A stretch of DNA of 64,000 nt, from assembly GCA_001939145.1 (NCBI GenBank), contig LSRX01000427.1, forward strand, positions 237,966-301,965, written 5' to 3'. Made by a program: the position numbers and the translations under genes. This document shows, in pieces, positions 1 to 13,022 of this stretch. The notes under the pieces are model-generated. The model searched no databases, was not told the DNA's origin, and was given only the letters and a program-made list of their open reading frames with translations. Position 1 is the stretch's first letter, and every line of letters begins with the position of its first letter. This stretch comes from Symbiodinium microadriaticum. Its lineage: Eukaryota > Sar > Dinophyceae > Suessiales > Symbiodiniaceae.

Positions 1-1660
1 TTCGGTTCTGCGCAGGCGACAGCCCACTGAGCCAGGCCTGCACAGCCGCACCGGAGTCCCAGCATGTCCCGGCTATCAGCTTCAGTTTGGCCTTCCAGCC
101 TTCCAATTAGCATGTGTCCCAGGCCTTCCGCGCATGGATGATGAAATGCTTGCACCCACCCTGGGCAACGGTTCTCACGAAGTCGCGGGTAAACTCGGGC
201 GAGTCAAACTCATCTGCACCCAAACCTGGGATTGCGTTGGGCATGTCGCACATGCACCTATGCTTCACCAGTGAAAGCCGCAATTATTCAGAGGCTTCGC
301 AACATGATCCTAGTTCTCTCATGGGCCAACGGGGCGTGATCTGACGCAGGAAGCGGAGCAAAGGGTTTAGCCAGGTGGCGGCACTTCACCGTTACCGGAA
401 TCTGCACCGCCCGACTCATCGCGCGGATGGCCTGCTGGTTTTGTAGTCGGGATGGCTACACAGTCAGCACTGCTGCATGGGTGGATCTTTGAGCAGCATA
501 GGGTCGTAGAGCTCAGAGATACTGCCTGCCAAGGGCCAAGCGCAGACCGAGGCACTTCTCGAACTACGTCCTTCTTCTTCATCAAGGAGCAGCCGAACTC
601 GCCTGTACACTTGCTAGCATCGCCAGCGCAATACAACACTCCACGGCATTACAGCGAGTGTGGTGTGTTGAAACGATGTCACGAAAAATGTTTGCCAGGT
701 CCTATAGGCCATAGTTAGTGTGCCAAGCAAAGTGCAAGGCCAGGTAGATACAGCAGTTCTTCAGCCACGTGTGGCCTTTGCCAGCTACACGGCTGGAGGG
801 ACATCCACAGTTGAGGTTGACCTCATCGTAGCCATACCTCACAACGCGGGCGCTGCTGGGCAAAATCTTCGGCCAACTGAAGTCGATTGCCGAATGCCGC
901 CAGCTAGCACGCAACACTCTGAACGCGCCCTGAGCACAACTAAATCCGTTAATCGCCATATATATTCTCCGAAAGTTGAGGTGGAAATTCTGTTCAGATG
1001 TACCTGTTGGGACCAACGACTGTATTTTGTGCCCTTCGGAAATCACGCCTCATGGATGATCACACTGGAAAACTACGTGCACCCACAACTTGACAGCACC
1101 TGGCATGTAGCCCCCCCGGGCTTCCCAGCCGGACAAACTCAAACAGCTGTGCAGCAGGTGCAATGCAGAGCTATGCCTACAGCAAACGTAACCACCAGGT
1201 GCCACCACGAGATGCCTCTGCACGATCTCTGCCGCCTGAGCAAGTTTGCTTGGGTCGCTGCCTCCTGCTGCAGCACCGGAGGTGCGTCAGTGGAACATCA
1301 CCGCATGATGACGTACAAGGTCTCCCGCACGGCAGACCCCAAAGGGCTAGCCCCGCATGTCTCAAGACACTTCTAGAAGCAGCACGAACGGAGAAGTGAG
1401 GGATTCGTCAGCGCTGAGCGAAGACTACAGCCCTGGATACAAGTAATTCACCGCATGTGGGAGCCTGGCAGGAAAGGACAACAGCAATGCAGCACGGTGA
1501 CACGTCAAAAATCAGAAGCTAGAATGTAGTTGGACATAGTTCAATGTGTTGCTAGCCCCAGTGCAATCGTCTCGGACAGATGCGACCTTTCCGCTCTGTG
1601 CCTGTCGTGTGCACAAAAGAAGCTAGCACCCAAAGCCAATCGCACAACAACCATCTCGGC
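1..1660. other. No recognisable gene
   Basis: Mixed-composition DNA near 50% GC. Several open frames of 60-220 codons exist on both strands, the longest at 720-1376 (+), but none shows a known motif, a convincing start context or a protein-like residue pattern. I treat them as chance frames in intergenic or intron sequence. Confidence 0.5.
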
Positions 1661-1679
1661 CGTCCTAGCTGGCAGACGA

Positions 1680-2190
1680 TGGGATGCTCAGCCTCGCAGT
1701 GAGGGTTTCACAGTGGGATCCGTTGGTACAGCTCCCTGTCCAAGCCCGAGCCTCGTTGTACCTCAAAAAACGATCGCACTTCTCGGTCTCGGTGTTGTGC
1801 AGAATTGTGTCGTCCACGACCATCTCTGTCCAGAGCTGGGCCTTTGTTTTCGAAGCTGAGGCCAAGCAGCAGGCATCTTTCCGACTGTGGAGGAACTAGC
1901 TTCTGGAAGTTCAGCTATACAGGCTATACAGCAGTCTCCCGGACGAAGACTGAACACTGAGTGAGCTTTGAGAGCGGAAGTCAAGGCGGTAAGGCCAGGC
2001 TTGGCGGGCATGGCAGCATGTCCGGTTGGACTCCTGCTTGCCAGTCCGAGGAGCGCGTCGTGAGAGCAGGCGCATGAAGTAGCGGAAATCCTTGTAGGTT
2101 ACCTCCATCATCGGAGCTATTTGCAGAAGGTGCCTGCCAAGAGCAGTATTGCTAAGGATTTGCACAGCACGGCACATCCGAACAAATGGG
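1680..2190 (-). other. Possible exons of an unidentified minus-strand gene
   Basis: Read on the minus strand, stretches near 2190-2070 (containing ILSNTALGRHLLQ and VTYKDFRYFMRLL) and near 1860-1740 (containing LWTEMVVDDTILHN) have amphipathic, protein-like composition. They lie in different frames with non-coding sequence between, as short dinoflagellate exons would. No domain is recognised and splice sites were not resolved. Chance frames remain possible. Confidence 0.2.
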
Positions 2191-2228
2191 GCATCGCGAA
2201 TGCGAAAGCATCCACCCATACAGAGGTT

Positions 2229-2353
2229 TTTGTGTGTGTGTGTGTGTGTGCCCAATCCAAACTCGATGCACGGGTGGACATATGGGCAATGTAAATTATG
2301 ACATATATACATATCTGTATACACATGTGTATGCATATATATATATATACAGA
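2229..2353. repeat. GT and AT/GT microsatellites
   Basis: A GT run at about 2231-2250 is followed by an alternating ATATAC/TGTATA tract at about 2300-2353. These are simple-sequence repeats with no coding content. Confidence 0.9.
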
Positions 2354-2399
2354 ACATCCCCAACAGTGGCCCAACAGCCGAATGGCTGTCGTTGGGTCA

Positions 2400-2905
2400 C
2401 ATTATACGGCACCAGCAAAGCTGACAGAGCTGTGGATGGGTTGTCCATTGTCCATGCCCGGCTGGCATTGCACACAAGATCTGCTGAAACCAGGGCCAGC
2501 GGCATTTGATGCGGGTTCGCGCAAAGCTTTGGGCGCTCAGTTTGAGCCATTTATGGGTTGTTGCTGAATCAGGACCGATTAAAGCATGTTCGGGTGTGGG
2601 GATGGCATTGAACACCAGATTCGTGGAAACAAGGGCCAAATGTGCGTAGCAAGCCTTGGAAAATGTATTTGGGCTCGGTCGGGAGCTTCGGGAGCTCAAT
2701 TTGAGCCTCGGGAGTGGGGCCAGGATACCAGCAAAGGGGACACAGCTCTAGATGTGCTTTCCAAGGGCTTGGCTTTGGTGGAACTCTGGAAACTACATTA
2801 ATATATTTTCGGGTGCAGGGACGGCATTGAACACCAGATTTGTTGAAATCAGGGCCGAATGCGTTCAGCAATGAGCAGGCCTTGGAAAATGCCTTCGTAA
2901 CATTT
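2400..2905. repeat. Tandem repeat, unit about 220 bp, about 2.3 copies
   Basis: The phrase GGCATTGAACACCAGATT recurs at about 2606 and 2827, with a diverged form GGCATTGCACACAAGATC at about 2464. Each is followed by a variant of GAAACAAGGGCC. The sequence between (CCAGCAAAG, GACACAGCT, TTTCCA) also recurs in the same order. This gives a unit of about 220 bp with the first copy truncated and the most diverged. No transposon feature is visible. Confidence 0.75.
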
Positions 2906-3269
2906 TTTTTGGAGAAAATTGAGTTTCACGATCTATATAATACTGTATAACCTTGCTTTGTTTCTGCAGTATCATGCAATTTTTCGAGAAATCTTTAGCA
3001 CCGCAACTTGTCTACATGGTTGTTCCGTTGACAACCGGCTTAACAGGGATCGTTCGTTTGGAAATCCGATTTCCAAGGACAGTGGGCCAGATGCTTCGCA
3101 CTGCATAAGCCGCATAAGCTTGTGCATTCTAAAAATATGATATATAAGCAGATTGGGAAAGCAGGGGGCTGGCAGCCTATTCCGTTGATACCAGCCAACG
3201 AAGCTGGCGGAATAGGTGGTAGGAGCTACGGACGCATAGCTCTGGACCGGCAGAAGGTTTCACCGCCGA

Positions 3270-3505
3270 GAGAGAGAGAGAGAGATACATGTGTTTATAA
3301 TGTGTATATATATATACACATGTAATGGCAATAGCCTTGACCTCCTCTTTATAATCAAAATAAACTTGGCTTGTTGAATTTATACAACTCGTCGTGTGCA
3401 AGTTGATAAAGGTCCCGCGGGTTCCATACTTTTGATTGAGTAGCTGATAAACGAAAGAAAACGAATGCCGACAACCGGCTATGACCGGAATCTCCGTTTG
3501 TGTGC

Positions 3506-3536
<31 letters not shown>

Positions 3537-3545
3537 TACACCCGT
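3270..3545. repeat. GA, TA and CA microsatellites
   Basis: A short GA run at 3270-3284, an alternating TATATA/CACATG tract at about 3295-3322, and TA then CA runs at about 3506-3540. The region 2906-3900 around them shows no gene I can support. Confidence 0.85.
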
Positions 3546-3925
3546 CTGTAAGAACCTCCCTGCAAACGTCCTGGTATAGCAAATCGGGTTTGATATGTTG
3601 GATCACGTACCGCATGTATTCTCCATGCCACAGCTCGTTGACAGGAGATAAATAACTGTTGACTCGCAGAGTGAGCAATTTAATTTGTACTGAGTTTAGA
3701 CATTGTGATTGCTTACCTGCGGCGTTCTATGGCAGATGTCGTAGGTTAAGCTTTGGAATTCGGGTGGTGTACACTACGGCTTCATGCTCTTTCGTCTTGA
3801 ATGTTGCAAATGGCGAGAGATGTTTGTATACCTTGTGTAAGGTGTTAGGAACGCGGGCTATCAGAATGCCTATATCCTATGAACCTATTTACACTTGATT
3901 CACTTGATGTAAACGCATACGAGTG

Positions 3926-4054
3926 AGTATGTATGTATGTATGTATGGATGTATGTATGTATGTGCGTGTGTATGTGCGTGTGTATGTGTGTATGTACCG
4001 TACGTATGTATGTATGTATGTATGCATGCATGCATGCATGCATGCATGCATGTA
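3926..4054. repeat. TATG tetranucleotide repeat ending in palindromic CATG run
   Basis: About 95 bp of TATG with TGTG variants passes at about 4021 into an almost pure CATG run of about 30 bp. CATG is its own reverse complement, so the run can fold back on itself. Related TATG tracts occur at 23.24, 24.62 and 27.16-27.63 kb. Confidence 0.95.
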
Positions 4055-4129
4055 GCATGGCTGCGCCGGGATCAAACGACTAGAGACAAAAACATGTCGA
4101 TTTGTTTGGGCTGCAGTGGTGCAATGTGG

Positions 4130-4265
4130 CTTAGCAGGCCCTGGTAGGAATGGGAGGATAATGCAGAAATGGCTTCCAAACCAGACTCTGATAATTTCTC
4201 ATGGGCGTGCACTATGAGGAAAAGGGTTTCGCCAAATTTCTTCATCTCGGCCTTCCCTCGAACCT
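4130..4265 (-). other. Possible exon, unidentified minus-strand gene
   Basis: On the minus strand an open stretch encodes an acidic, helix-like sequence including MKKFGETLFLIVHAHEKL and SGLEAISALS. It looks more like protein than the surrounding frames. No domain is recognised and no splice sites were fixed, so this is only a pointer. Confidence 0.25.
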
Positions 4266-4335
4266 GCGCTCCGCCCCTGCCATCTCGGTCATCGGATGAG
4301 GCGGCGCGTCTTACAAGTTCTTGCGAAGGCTTCAC

Positions 4336-7300
4336 GAGCTACTGGTATCATCCCTGGAATTGCGCTGCTTCTGCACCGCCTCAGCTCTTCGGGCTTGTGG
4401 GTGCAGTGGTGTTGCTGCAGGCTGAACAGTGCAAGTCTGTACGTCAACTGGAACCCGCAAACAGCAGAGATGCAAGGAGCAAGGCCCAGTTGCAGAAGAG
4501 AAACCACGTTTTCCATTCATGTCGTGTACATGAGGGTCAAGCTGAAGCCATCTACAGCTATCCCAAATGACGAGAAAGGGGGCAGAGTGCTCTTTACAGT
4601 CACGGTCAGTGCTGCTGTCAGTGTCCGTGGTTTCTGCCGCTGCTGTTGTGTTGCTAGCACCACGCTGTTGTCATAACTTTGGCTCTACCATAATTATGTT
4701 TGTCTTCCTTGCTGTTGGTCGTTCTTGTGGTTGTAATGCTATCGTTACTGTTGACAGCACTATTGACCCCGGCTTCCTCAAAAAAACAAAGGAATTCGGG
4801 GTACCGCGCAAGTCCCTAGAATCAATAGTTCCGAGATCACCTGCTCAAGTGCCAAAGCAAGACTCGCAAGAATAAACTCTAGCCATCATCCTAGATCCTT
4901 CTCACCCTCAGCATTCACTGGAGCAGCTAAGTTTAAGTACAACGCCACATTCTGCTCAGAATTCCAAGACAGCCTTCCGCTGCACATCCCAAGCTCCAAG
5001 CACGCCCAAGCACACTGAGTGTAGGGCCAGTTGGAGCAGGTCCAAGGCAAGTCCGGCCGGCGCAGTCCCTGATTGACAAGCTTCAGCCAAACCTTTGTCT
5101 TCCCAAGTGAAGCTACGAGTACAGGCTGCATCGAACACGAAATTCGTGCTGTGCTTCGCTCAGTCTCACTGCAGTCCAGGGCCTGCAGCCTGAGCGACGG
5201 AAGCATCTGGAGGAACCTGGGCGAGTTCTTGGAGTGTCCCAGTCTTTGCGTGAACCTCTTCTTCATTCGACACCAGGCCAGCTTTAGCAACAGCGGCGTT
5301 GCTAACAGGTGAAGTGCCACTTCAAGCTGTTAAGGCTTGGCTGGCATGTGTGGCACAAGAAATGGAGTACTCACTCGGGTTTGATTACCTCTATATTGTT
5401 CAAGTGGGCTTGGCCTTCGACCCCAATGACTTAGCATCAGACGCTAAGTCCCTAGATTTAAATAAGCCGAGCTTGCGGATGGACGCAGCTTGCACTCTGC
5501 AGACAGCCTTCCGAAGACTAAACAGCGAAAGGGTATAGCTGTATACAATTAGAAACAGCTGTAAGGCATTTCTTTCTCGACTGTTTTGCTGAAAGCAATG
5601 GAAAACACGAGGCCAGCTGGGCTATGCCGTTTTGGCACATCCAAGCTGACCGGTCCGGACATGTCCACTATACGCGGCGTGCCTCACAGACTTGGTGTGC
5701 ACATAACCCGTGCTCCACATAAGTTTAAACAGACCAGGCGTCATCACGAGGACTGAATCTGCAGCGGAATTCCTACATAACGGTGGGCATTTGCGAGCCC
5801 AAAAAATCATCAAGCGACTCCTTGGATGCTCACAGCCAAAGAGCAACAAGCCGATTGCACAAAAGACAACTTTTGCAGTTCTGCAGGCAAAGCAACAATC
5901 CCCGTGTCGTCAAGATGTGGCACCTCCTTCCATCGCAGGTTGCAGGCTTTCTAGTGGAGAGTCAACATCCGCACTGCTGTGCCCCTCGACAGGCCCCAAA
6001 CCCTGAGCTGTAATTAATTTCATGCTTATTTATACATCGGCCCAGAGCCTGGGTTCTCTCAACCCCAAACACTTCCTCGCTCCCTTTCATTCGACCTTCC
6101 CCTTTCTGGGCTCATGTCGTGCGCGGCCTCCTTCAACCAACGAAACTACGGAAACTAAATCCCGGTGGGCCGTGTCAAGACCAAGATTTCAGATCCCCCC
6201 TGGTGCGCATCATCCGCGCCCTTCCAGGTTGGTGCCGCGAGCATCAGCTGGGCAGCTGGGGGTGCTTCGCGGCCCCCCGCTTCCGAGCGAACCAGAGCCC
6301 GCGGCCTTAACTTTGGCGCCTGGACCCCGATACGGCCAGCATTAAGAGCATCAGCTGGAGTTTTTGGACCTCGGTTGCTCCTCGGTTCTCAAGAGGGTGC
6401 GAAAACACACCAAAGACCGTCGTTCTACCACCGACCCTTGAGGTTGAACCCCCTCCGGAGCCCCGATTGCTTTGCCTCTGGCATCTGCCAACAATTTTGC
6501 GACGTTGCCGCTGGTATGCTAGGAGTCCGAAAAGCGGGGTGGATGCTGAAACTCTCGGCGACGTCGAAATGAAGACATACACCATACTGTATTTGCTTCC
6601 ATTTAATCATCTGCCCTTCCACCACGCAGAGACTTTTTGCTGCTCGATGAGCAAAATCTAAATTCTAAGTCCTTTGTTTCTTTTGCACTCTATGAGTATA
6701 TCTTCCCTTCGGTCGGAAGCATCATAAAGATCACACTCTCCTGCTCCCATCCGCAACACACCATTCTGAGGAGAGCTTTCGATTAAAACGACGCCGAGCA
6801 AGACAAACAAGTTGCCTGCATTACGATTCTCCCCTGTCCAGCGCGGCTCGGCTGCGGACTGTTTTCTGATTCTCCTTATCTGTTGATGTCGGCCCCTATC
6901 TTGTGGAACTTGCATATAACCTGTGATACCTGTAGCAGCCATTTTCATGCAAAAATCGATGCCGCCTTCACACCCAGAGGACAGACATCATCAGCATTTC
7001 CGTGCGAGAGTTGCTTGCTTTGATAACATCCGGCACGGCAGTCGCAGATCGCGAACAAGATTCAACCCGGTGTGGATGCCTGCTGCTGGGGCATTCGGCG
7101 GAAGACCAGCTCCTCAGACTTTCGATGCATGAGCTGTGAGAGTCATTTTAGGCATGGGGTTTAGAGACATGTGAGGATGGGCCTGCAGCTCAAGGAACAT
7201 GCTATAGCAACATGCCTTCTTGTTTTGGAAGAGTGCGCCAAAGCCTAAGGAAAACGAGGAGCGTGGAGAGGTCGTCTGTCAAGCGCATCGGGAATGTCCT

Positions 7301-9500
7301 GCTTGCGTAAGCCGTCCTTCCGAGTAGCACACGATCCTGACGGCCTGAAAGAATCACTAACAAATTAGTAACTAAAATTTGATCTTTCACTCGCGATGCC
7401 AGCTGCAAATGCCGCCCTATAGCTCTGCAATGGGTGCAAATCTCCATTTACAGGGTATGCGGGCAAGCCCTGCCCCAGTCCACTTCGATGAGGAGGTCAT
7501 TGATACAAACCTGGACGCACAAGCAAACCGTCGTTAAGCCCAACATTCCGGTGCACGTACAAACTTAGACCGCTAAGGGCTTGTCAGCACTTGCACGAAA
7601 ACCGATCTCTGCCAGTTGCCCCGCTTGCCCTGCTTTGCCCTTTCTTGTTTTCAAAAGCACAAGTGTGCAGATTGTGATCCACATTCTCGCGCTCTTGTTG
7701 CACAAGGGACGGGCTTGGAAACAGGAGGCTAGAGCAGAGAAGGGAGGGATACACCGGCGCGGGTGTGGGATTGGGTTTGGGCACCTGGGCCACGATGGTC
7801 CTACGGACTGAAGAAAGGCAAATCATTTCGCTTTTTTCGGGCAGACGACCATTTGGGCAAGTAGGCAATGACAAGTCGCGGAAACAGCTAGCTTGGCTCC
7901 GCTCATCAGGGCTAGTGCATGAGCAACTGTGTGCGCTGAGATTCACGTCAGCTGGCCTTACGCTGCTCCGTCGCCGTTTCGTTCCAGCGCTCGAGCGGGC
8001 CTTGCTGCCGTGAAGGAGACACATCGGCCCATGATACTTTGGATACCATGTCCCATGCGAGAAATCGAGGATGTTGATTTCCTGCCTCCTTCCTCCAATG
8101 CTAGAAGCACCAGCCCATCTTCCTGGAGCGCGACATCCAATAACGTCGCGCAAGCAATGACATTGCTGGCAAATGCCGGGACACAGAAACCATCTACATT
8201 CCCATGAATGTAAACAGCGAAAGAGAGAGCAACTTGGGAAATGAGAGGGTAAGCAGCCCTGTGCTGCTGCACTGGCATTTATCAGAACTTAAGGCTCGCC
8301 GGCTCCTGTAAACCCAAGCATACACTTATCAAGTACGGTGAGCATGTGCGACTTTGTTACCGCAGTACACATGCATCTCGTTGTTACTGGTAGTCTGGTT
8401 TGGATCGCCCTGTGTCCGCGTCCACAAAGTCGCAGCCAATCGGTTCCTCCGTCTCGAGGCCTCTTGTACAGGTGTGGGAATTGAATGCGTGGGCTTGGAC
8501 GACAGGTATATCTCCCGGCTGGCTTCCTGGCTTGCATGAACCTGACTCACGATGCATTGCCTGATCACTGGCTGACAAGGAGTTTCATGAAGGGTCCATT
8601 GGAGTAACTGGTTGCGGAAGACATGCAAGACTTTCGACAAAAAGGATAAAGATGGAACGTCTGGTAGTTCTCCAGCCTACAGCGGGCAGTTCAAAAGCCC
8701 GCCACACTCCAAGGGCTGCCCTGGAAACCTGAGGCCGAGGCCCAGCTCCACAACATACTCCTCCCGCCGCTTGGCAATGCTCAGGCCAAAGCGTAGTCAA
8801 AGACAGACACTGACCAAAGAATTAGCTCGCCACTGCCCGTTTCTGTGCTACATGAAGTCAGTAGCTGAGCTCTGTCCCTGCTGCTCTGTGAAATACATTC
8901 GGTCCTCCGCGCCACACTGGGGTAGCTCCGCAAGTGGGATGGCGACCGTGGAGAGCACCAAAGGCCAGTAGGGGTGCAGATACCGGTTCAGCCTGTCTCG
9001 GTTGGTATTGAGGACGGCAGGAGAATTGATTTTGGAGCTTTTCTTGGTTTCTGTTGTTCAACGCAGCTGCAACGATGGCCAGGTGGACGTTCTCCCTCAA
9101 AAACACGTGATTTACACTCTTGCCAACTCCCCGCATCCTGTTACTCGTGTTTACAGCACATGGTACAAATCTGGTCCCCACGTCCTATTGACCTATTGTT
9201 TACAGAGGATGCTCGCTGCGCGTCTCCGGCTGTGGTGCGGTGCATACTTTTCGTCACTTACGGGTGGTTCCATGTGCTGGAGGTGTGACTCATTGTCAAT
9301 AAAAGATATGGAACCGCTTTGCTTGCGGAAAACCTTGAATTGCCTTGAACTGCAGCAGTACTTGGGGTAAACGAAATAGGGTCTTGCTTTGGATGTAGGC
9401 CAGCAGATTTAAGGGCGCGCACAGCAAGACGTCTAAGGCAAACACAGGGTCCTGTCGGGTACGCAACAACAACGTATCCGCACCTCACGCCACCAAGCCG
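4336..9500. other. No firm gene; scattered exon-like stretches
   Basis: About 5 kb without a supported gene. Minus-strand stretches with protein-like composition occur near 6948-6660 (GVLRMGAGECDLYDASDRRE), 8250-8090 (GNVDGFCVPAFASNVIACAT) and 9180-9040 (VNHVFLRENVHLAIVAAAL). They may be exons of intron-rich genes but are too short to identify. The remainder looks like intron or intergenic sequence. Confidence 0.35.
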
Positions 9501-9539
9501 GAGGGTCTAGGGTAAGGTTTCGCACGCAAAAACCACTGT

Positions 9540-10690
9540 GTTCGAACTGCACGACTCTTAAACAGGCCCCCTCATTTGCCGATCCAAGTTGAACACCACC
9601 CTAAAACACGCACTCTCCTTTGGCGATCCCGTTTAAACCACCGCCTCATTTGGAGGTCCCGGTTGATCACATATATTCATATATCAAGCTGCCCCTATCA
9701 TTTGGCGATGCAGATTCATCACATATCTTAAACACGCCCTTTCATGAAGCGATCCCGGTTGGTCACATTTCTTAAACCCGCCCCTCGTTTGGCGACCCCG
9801 ACTCATGACATATCCTAAACGCAACCCCCTCATGCGGCGCTCCAGGTTGATCACATTCCGCACATCCGCCCGCTCATTAGGCGTTCATGACATACCAAAC
9901 TTAAATATTCATCACATAATCCCGGATGAGCACATTTCTTAAGCACGCCGCCTCATTTTGCGATTCAGGTTGCCCCCTCGTTTGCCGAGCCCGATTCGTC
10001 GCACATCTTACACATGCCCTCTCATTACAGGATCCCGGTTGATCACATCCAATTATTGTCAATTGGCGACCCCGAATCATGACATATCCTGAACACGCAC
10101 CCTCTTTTGGCGATCCCGGCTTATCACATATCTTAAACTCGGCCCCGCCCCCCTGCCCATTAGGCAATCCCGATTCATCACATCTTGTGCAGGACCCCCT
10201 CTGGCGAGCCCAATTCATCACACATCTTTAGAAACGTCCGCTCATGGGGCGATCTCGGCTGATGACAATTCCTAAACCCGCCGCCTCGTTTGGCGGTCCA
10301 GGTTGATCACAGATCTAAAGCATTCGCATGTCATCAACACGCCCTTTGGCGAGCCAGATTCATCACGTACCAAGCACGCCCCTCATTAGGCGATCCCGGC
10401 TGATCACACATCTGAGACTCGCCCCTTTGGCGATCCTGATTCAAGACATTTCAACACATATCTTGAACACGACGCTTTTTTTGGCGATCCCAGCTGATCA
10501 CATACGAGTAGCTTAAACTCGCCGCGTAGTTTGGCGACCCCCATTCATCACATATCTTGAGCATGCCCCCTTACCTTCGTTGGCGATCCAGGTTGATCAC
10601 ATATCCTAGTCATCACATGTCTTAACAACGCCCCCTCCTGAGGCGATCCCGGTTGATCACAGTTCTTAAACCCTTCCCCTCATTTGGCGA
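9540..10690. repeat. Degenerate minisatellite, about 26 units of about 44 bp
   Basis: The core CATTTGGCGATCCCGGTTGA followed by TCACATATCTTAAACACGCC recurs with substitutions and small indels. I counted about 26 occurrences of the GGCGATCC/GGCGACCC core between about 9579 and 10685, spaced roughly 35-60 bp apart. Two subtypes are mixed: GG(T/C)TGATCAC, which contains the palindrome TGATCA, and GATTCATCAC. There is no sign of coding selection. Copies are too diverged and too regularly spaced with direct orientation to be CRISPR. Confidence 0.9.
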
Positions 10691-10925
10691 TCCAAGAAGC
10701 AGAAAGAAAAAAAAGAAGAAGAAAACCGGGAACGCAGAAAAAGAAAATGACGAGCGAAGACAGGCACAAGGCAGAAAGAACAGCAGAAAAAAACAGGAAA
10801 GCGGAGGAACATAAAAGCAAAGCAGACAAGCAAAGAAGCGGAAACTCAGAGAATCAGAAAAGCGGAAAAGCAAAGCACAAACAAACAGGAAAACACAAAC
10901 AAAGAACACATATGGCCAAATAGGC
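10691..10925. repeat. Purine-rich, T-poor tract
   Basis: About 235 bp made almost only of A, G and C, starting with AGAAAGAAAAAAAAGAAGAA at the end of the 44-bp repeat array. An open frame runs through it because T is nearly absent, so openness is not evidence of coding. A longer T-poor tract lies at 40.37-40.87 kb. Confidence 0.8.
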
Positions 10926-11676
10926 CGACAAACTCCAAACATAGACAACACGAAAAAACAATAACAATGTAAACATATGGTTGAACGATGAAAAGTCTTT
11001 TATTAAAAAACAAGGCTCCATTGAAGACAAGCTTGCTAGGACTTTGCTATTGATAATTAGCGCCGGCTTGCATCCGAAGAAATTCAGAAGGCTTGAGAGT
11101 AGGGAGGCCAAAGAGTCGTCCCAGTGTATAGCATGCTCATGTTGAACCCCACAACGTGGAAACAGGGAACGGCTCCAGCAGCGAGGCAATGTTTGCCTGA
11201 GCTCAGCTTAAGCTTGGCAGCAAACCAGCTTGTGACTGCCTGAAGTCCTGCAAAGACGAACCTGGTATGCATTCGTTCTCAATTCATGCCGGATGCTTGC
11301 GCTGCTTGAAAGCTCACTGCCACCATTACACCATATCATGTTTGGCTAGTCTGCCGATCAACATGGAGTCAGCTGTGCATCCCCCTCCAGAATCTGCCCT
11401 TAAAAGCTCCCCCGAAGAAGACCTCTAGTTTCAAAACCAACTTTCCGTGTGGTCTGTGCGACCCCCTCGACAATGATATCGTGATGCAACAGTTACATCG
11501 AGCGGCGTTCACTGCGGCCGCAAGGCTTTGAACTACATAGTCTCGTACTGCGTCTTGGAAATAGTAGCCTCAAAGTAGGAAGCTTGGACATTCACTTCAT
11601 GGCACGGGGTGGCTCAGGACCCTGCGATTGACAATTGGCATGTGCAGATGGCCATCACAGGAAAACTAGACGAAAG
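10926..11676. other. No feature seen
   Basis: Unremarkable sequence with short chance frames on both strands. Confidence 0.4.
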
Positions 11677-11719
11677 CTAAACCGAAACACTCCGCGATGT
11701 GCAAACCGACTGCCTAGCT

Positions 11720-12208
11720 TGAACCGCCGGACAGCCGAGCGTGTTGTACAGCCAGCTAAATGACGATTCCTGAAAGCGGAGGTCCAGCTTGTCGATAACC
11801 TCAGTCAAACCAGGGCTGTTTCGAGAAGCCGGAGTGAAGAACGTGAGCTTATGCACGGCTAAAGGCTGAGGATGTTGAGGCTGGCACGACCTGACTGAAT
11901 GCAAGTGCCAGACGCGGCACCAGCTCACCGTTCACCTGCAATCTCACGACCGACCTTCCCGCTCGGATTGTGAACCTGTTCTGCACTATGGATTCTGCAA
12001 GTTCTCTATATTTCGACAGGTCCTCCAGGCCTTGGCGGAGCGGAGTTCGAACCTTTGCAGACTCGGCGCCATGAATTTGGCAGGTGCATGACATCGCAAC
12101 ACTCTCCGAACACCGCAACTGCTCAAGAAGCTCAGACCCTGTAGACTCTAGAGCACCGTTTGCGTAACCGAAAGCTTCGTCACCAGCCCAATGTAATGGA
12201 AAATTCAT
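11720..12208 (-). other. Possible exons of an unidentified minus-strand gene
   Basis: Minus-strand stretches near 12208-12120 (MNFPLHWAGDEAFGYANG), 12060-11895 (LSKYRELAESIVQNRF, RSVVRLQVNGELV) and 11850-11760 (GLTEVIDKLDLRFQ) look protein-like and fall in two frames with plausible intron between. No family is recognised. Coding is suggested by composition alone. Confidence 0.3.
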
Positions 12209-13000
12209 ATCACTGTCTTCACGCTGTGCATTACCCGCCTAACTGCCGACATGCTGCGCCAGGATTACTTGAGCGCCGTGTGCTGTAGTTGCCGCAGCAC
12301 CATGGCCATTGAAGTATGGGAATTTCTTCTGAGCATACCTTGGCAAATGGTGGGAATCAGTAACACATGACCTTGTTTCCACACTATGCGCACAAAGACG
12401 CACAGGAACCCTGCACCCCTCGCACGCAAGTGCACCCTGGTCTCCAAGGTCTACTCAGTCACCCCAGAAAGGTTAAAACCGAACTCTCTCTCTGGTCCCG
12501 TCACTCCAAGATTTCTCTTTTGCTTGCTTGCTTCCGAGCAAGGCCGCGGGAGCGCCCCCACCCCGAAGGGCTCAGTTAAACCAGAGTCGGGTGCTAAGGT
12601 CGGCGTGAGACCAGCATGATTGCTCCCCGCACCACACTGTCACTACACCTCTACACCCACATCAAAACCTATCCCCGCCTTCCTCCCAAACCAAACCGAA
12701 CCTCGTACGGCACCGCCTGCCACCTACCTGCCTGCTTGAAGCCCCGCCATGAAGCCTCGGTGTCCCCGGGTTGCCCTAGCAGCAGATAGCACATCTTGAC
12801 AAAAGGATCACGCTGTCAGCATTCCCGGGCACCCGATCTAGCACCCTTCCACACACATCTGAACGAACTGGTCTCGGGGTCCTTCCTGCCATAACAGAAT
12901 GATCACCACTCAAAACAAGTATCATCGAAAACATCGGCACTGAGCACAGTTCCAGCCTTCGGTTCAGAGTGTGAGACCGCCGGCATGGCTGGGCCTCTGT
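12209..13000. other. No feature seen
   Basis: C-rich intergenic-looking sequence with short frames only and no motif. Confidence 0.4.
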
Positions 13001-13022
13001 CCCCGGCTCGTCATCCTCGCCT

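Noticed and set aside
720..1376. 218-codon plus ORF as a gene
   Set aside because: No motif, no exon context, atypical residue mix (Cys/His/Thr-rich) and overlapping frames open on both strands.
6925..6950. Second spliced-leader remnant (TGTAGCAGCCATTTTCATGC)
   Set aside because: Only CCATTTT and a shifted GTAGC match the leader; GGCTCAAG is missing.
9540..10690. CRISPR array
   Set aside because: Repeats are highly diverged, spacer lengths are irregular, there are no cas genes, and the genome is eukaryotic.
10684..10923. Lys/Arg-rich ORF in the purine tract
   Set aside because: Follows from lack of T; no sign of a real protein.
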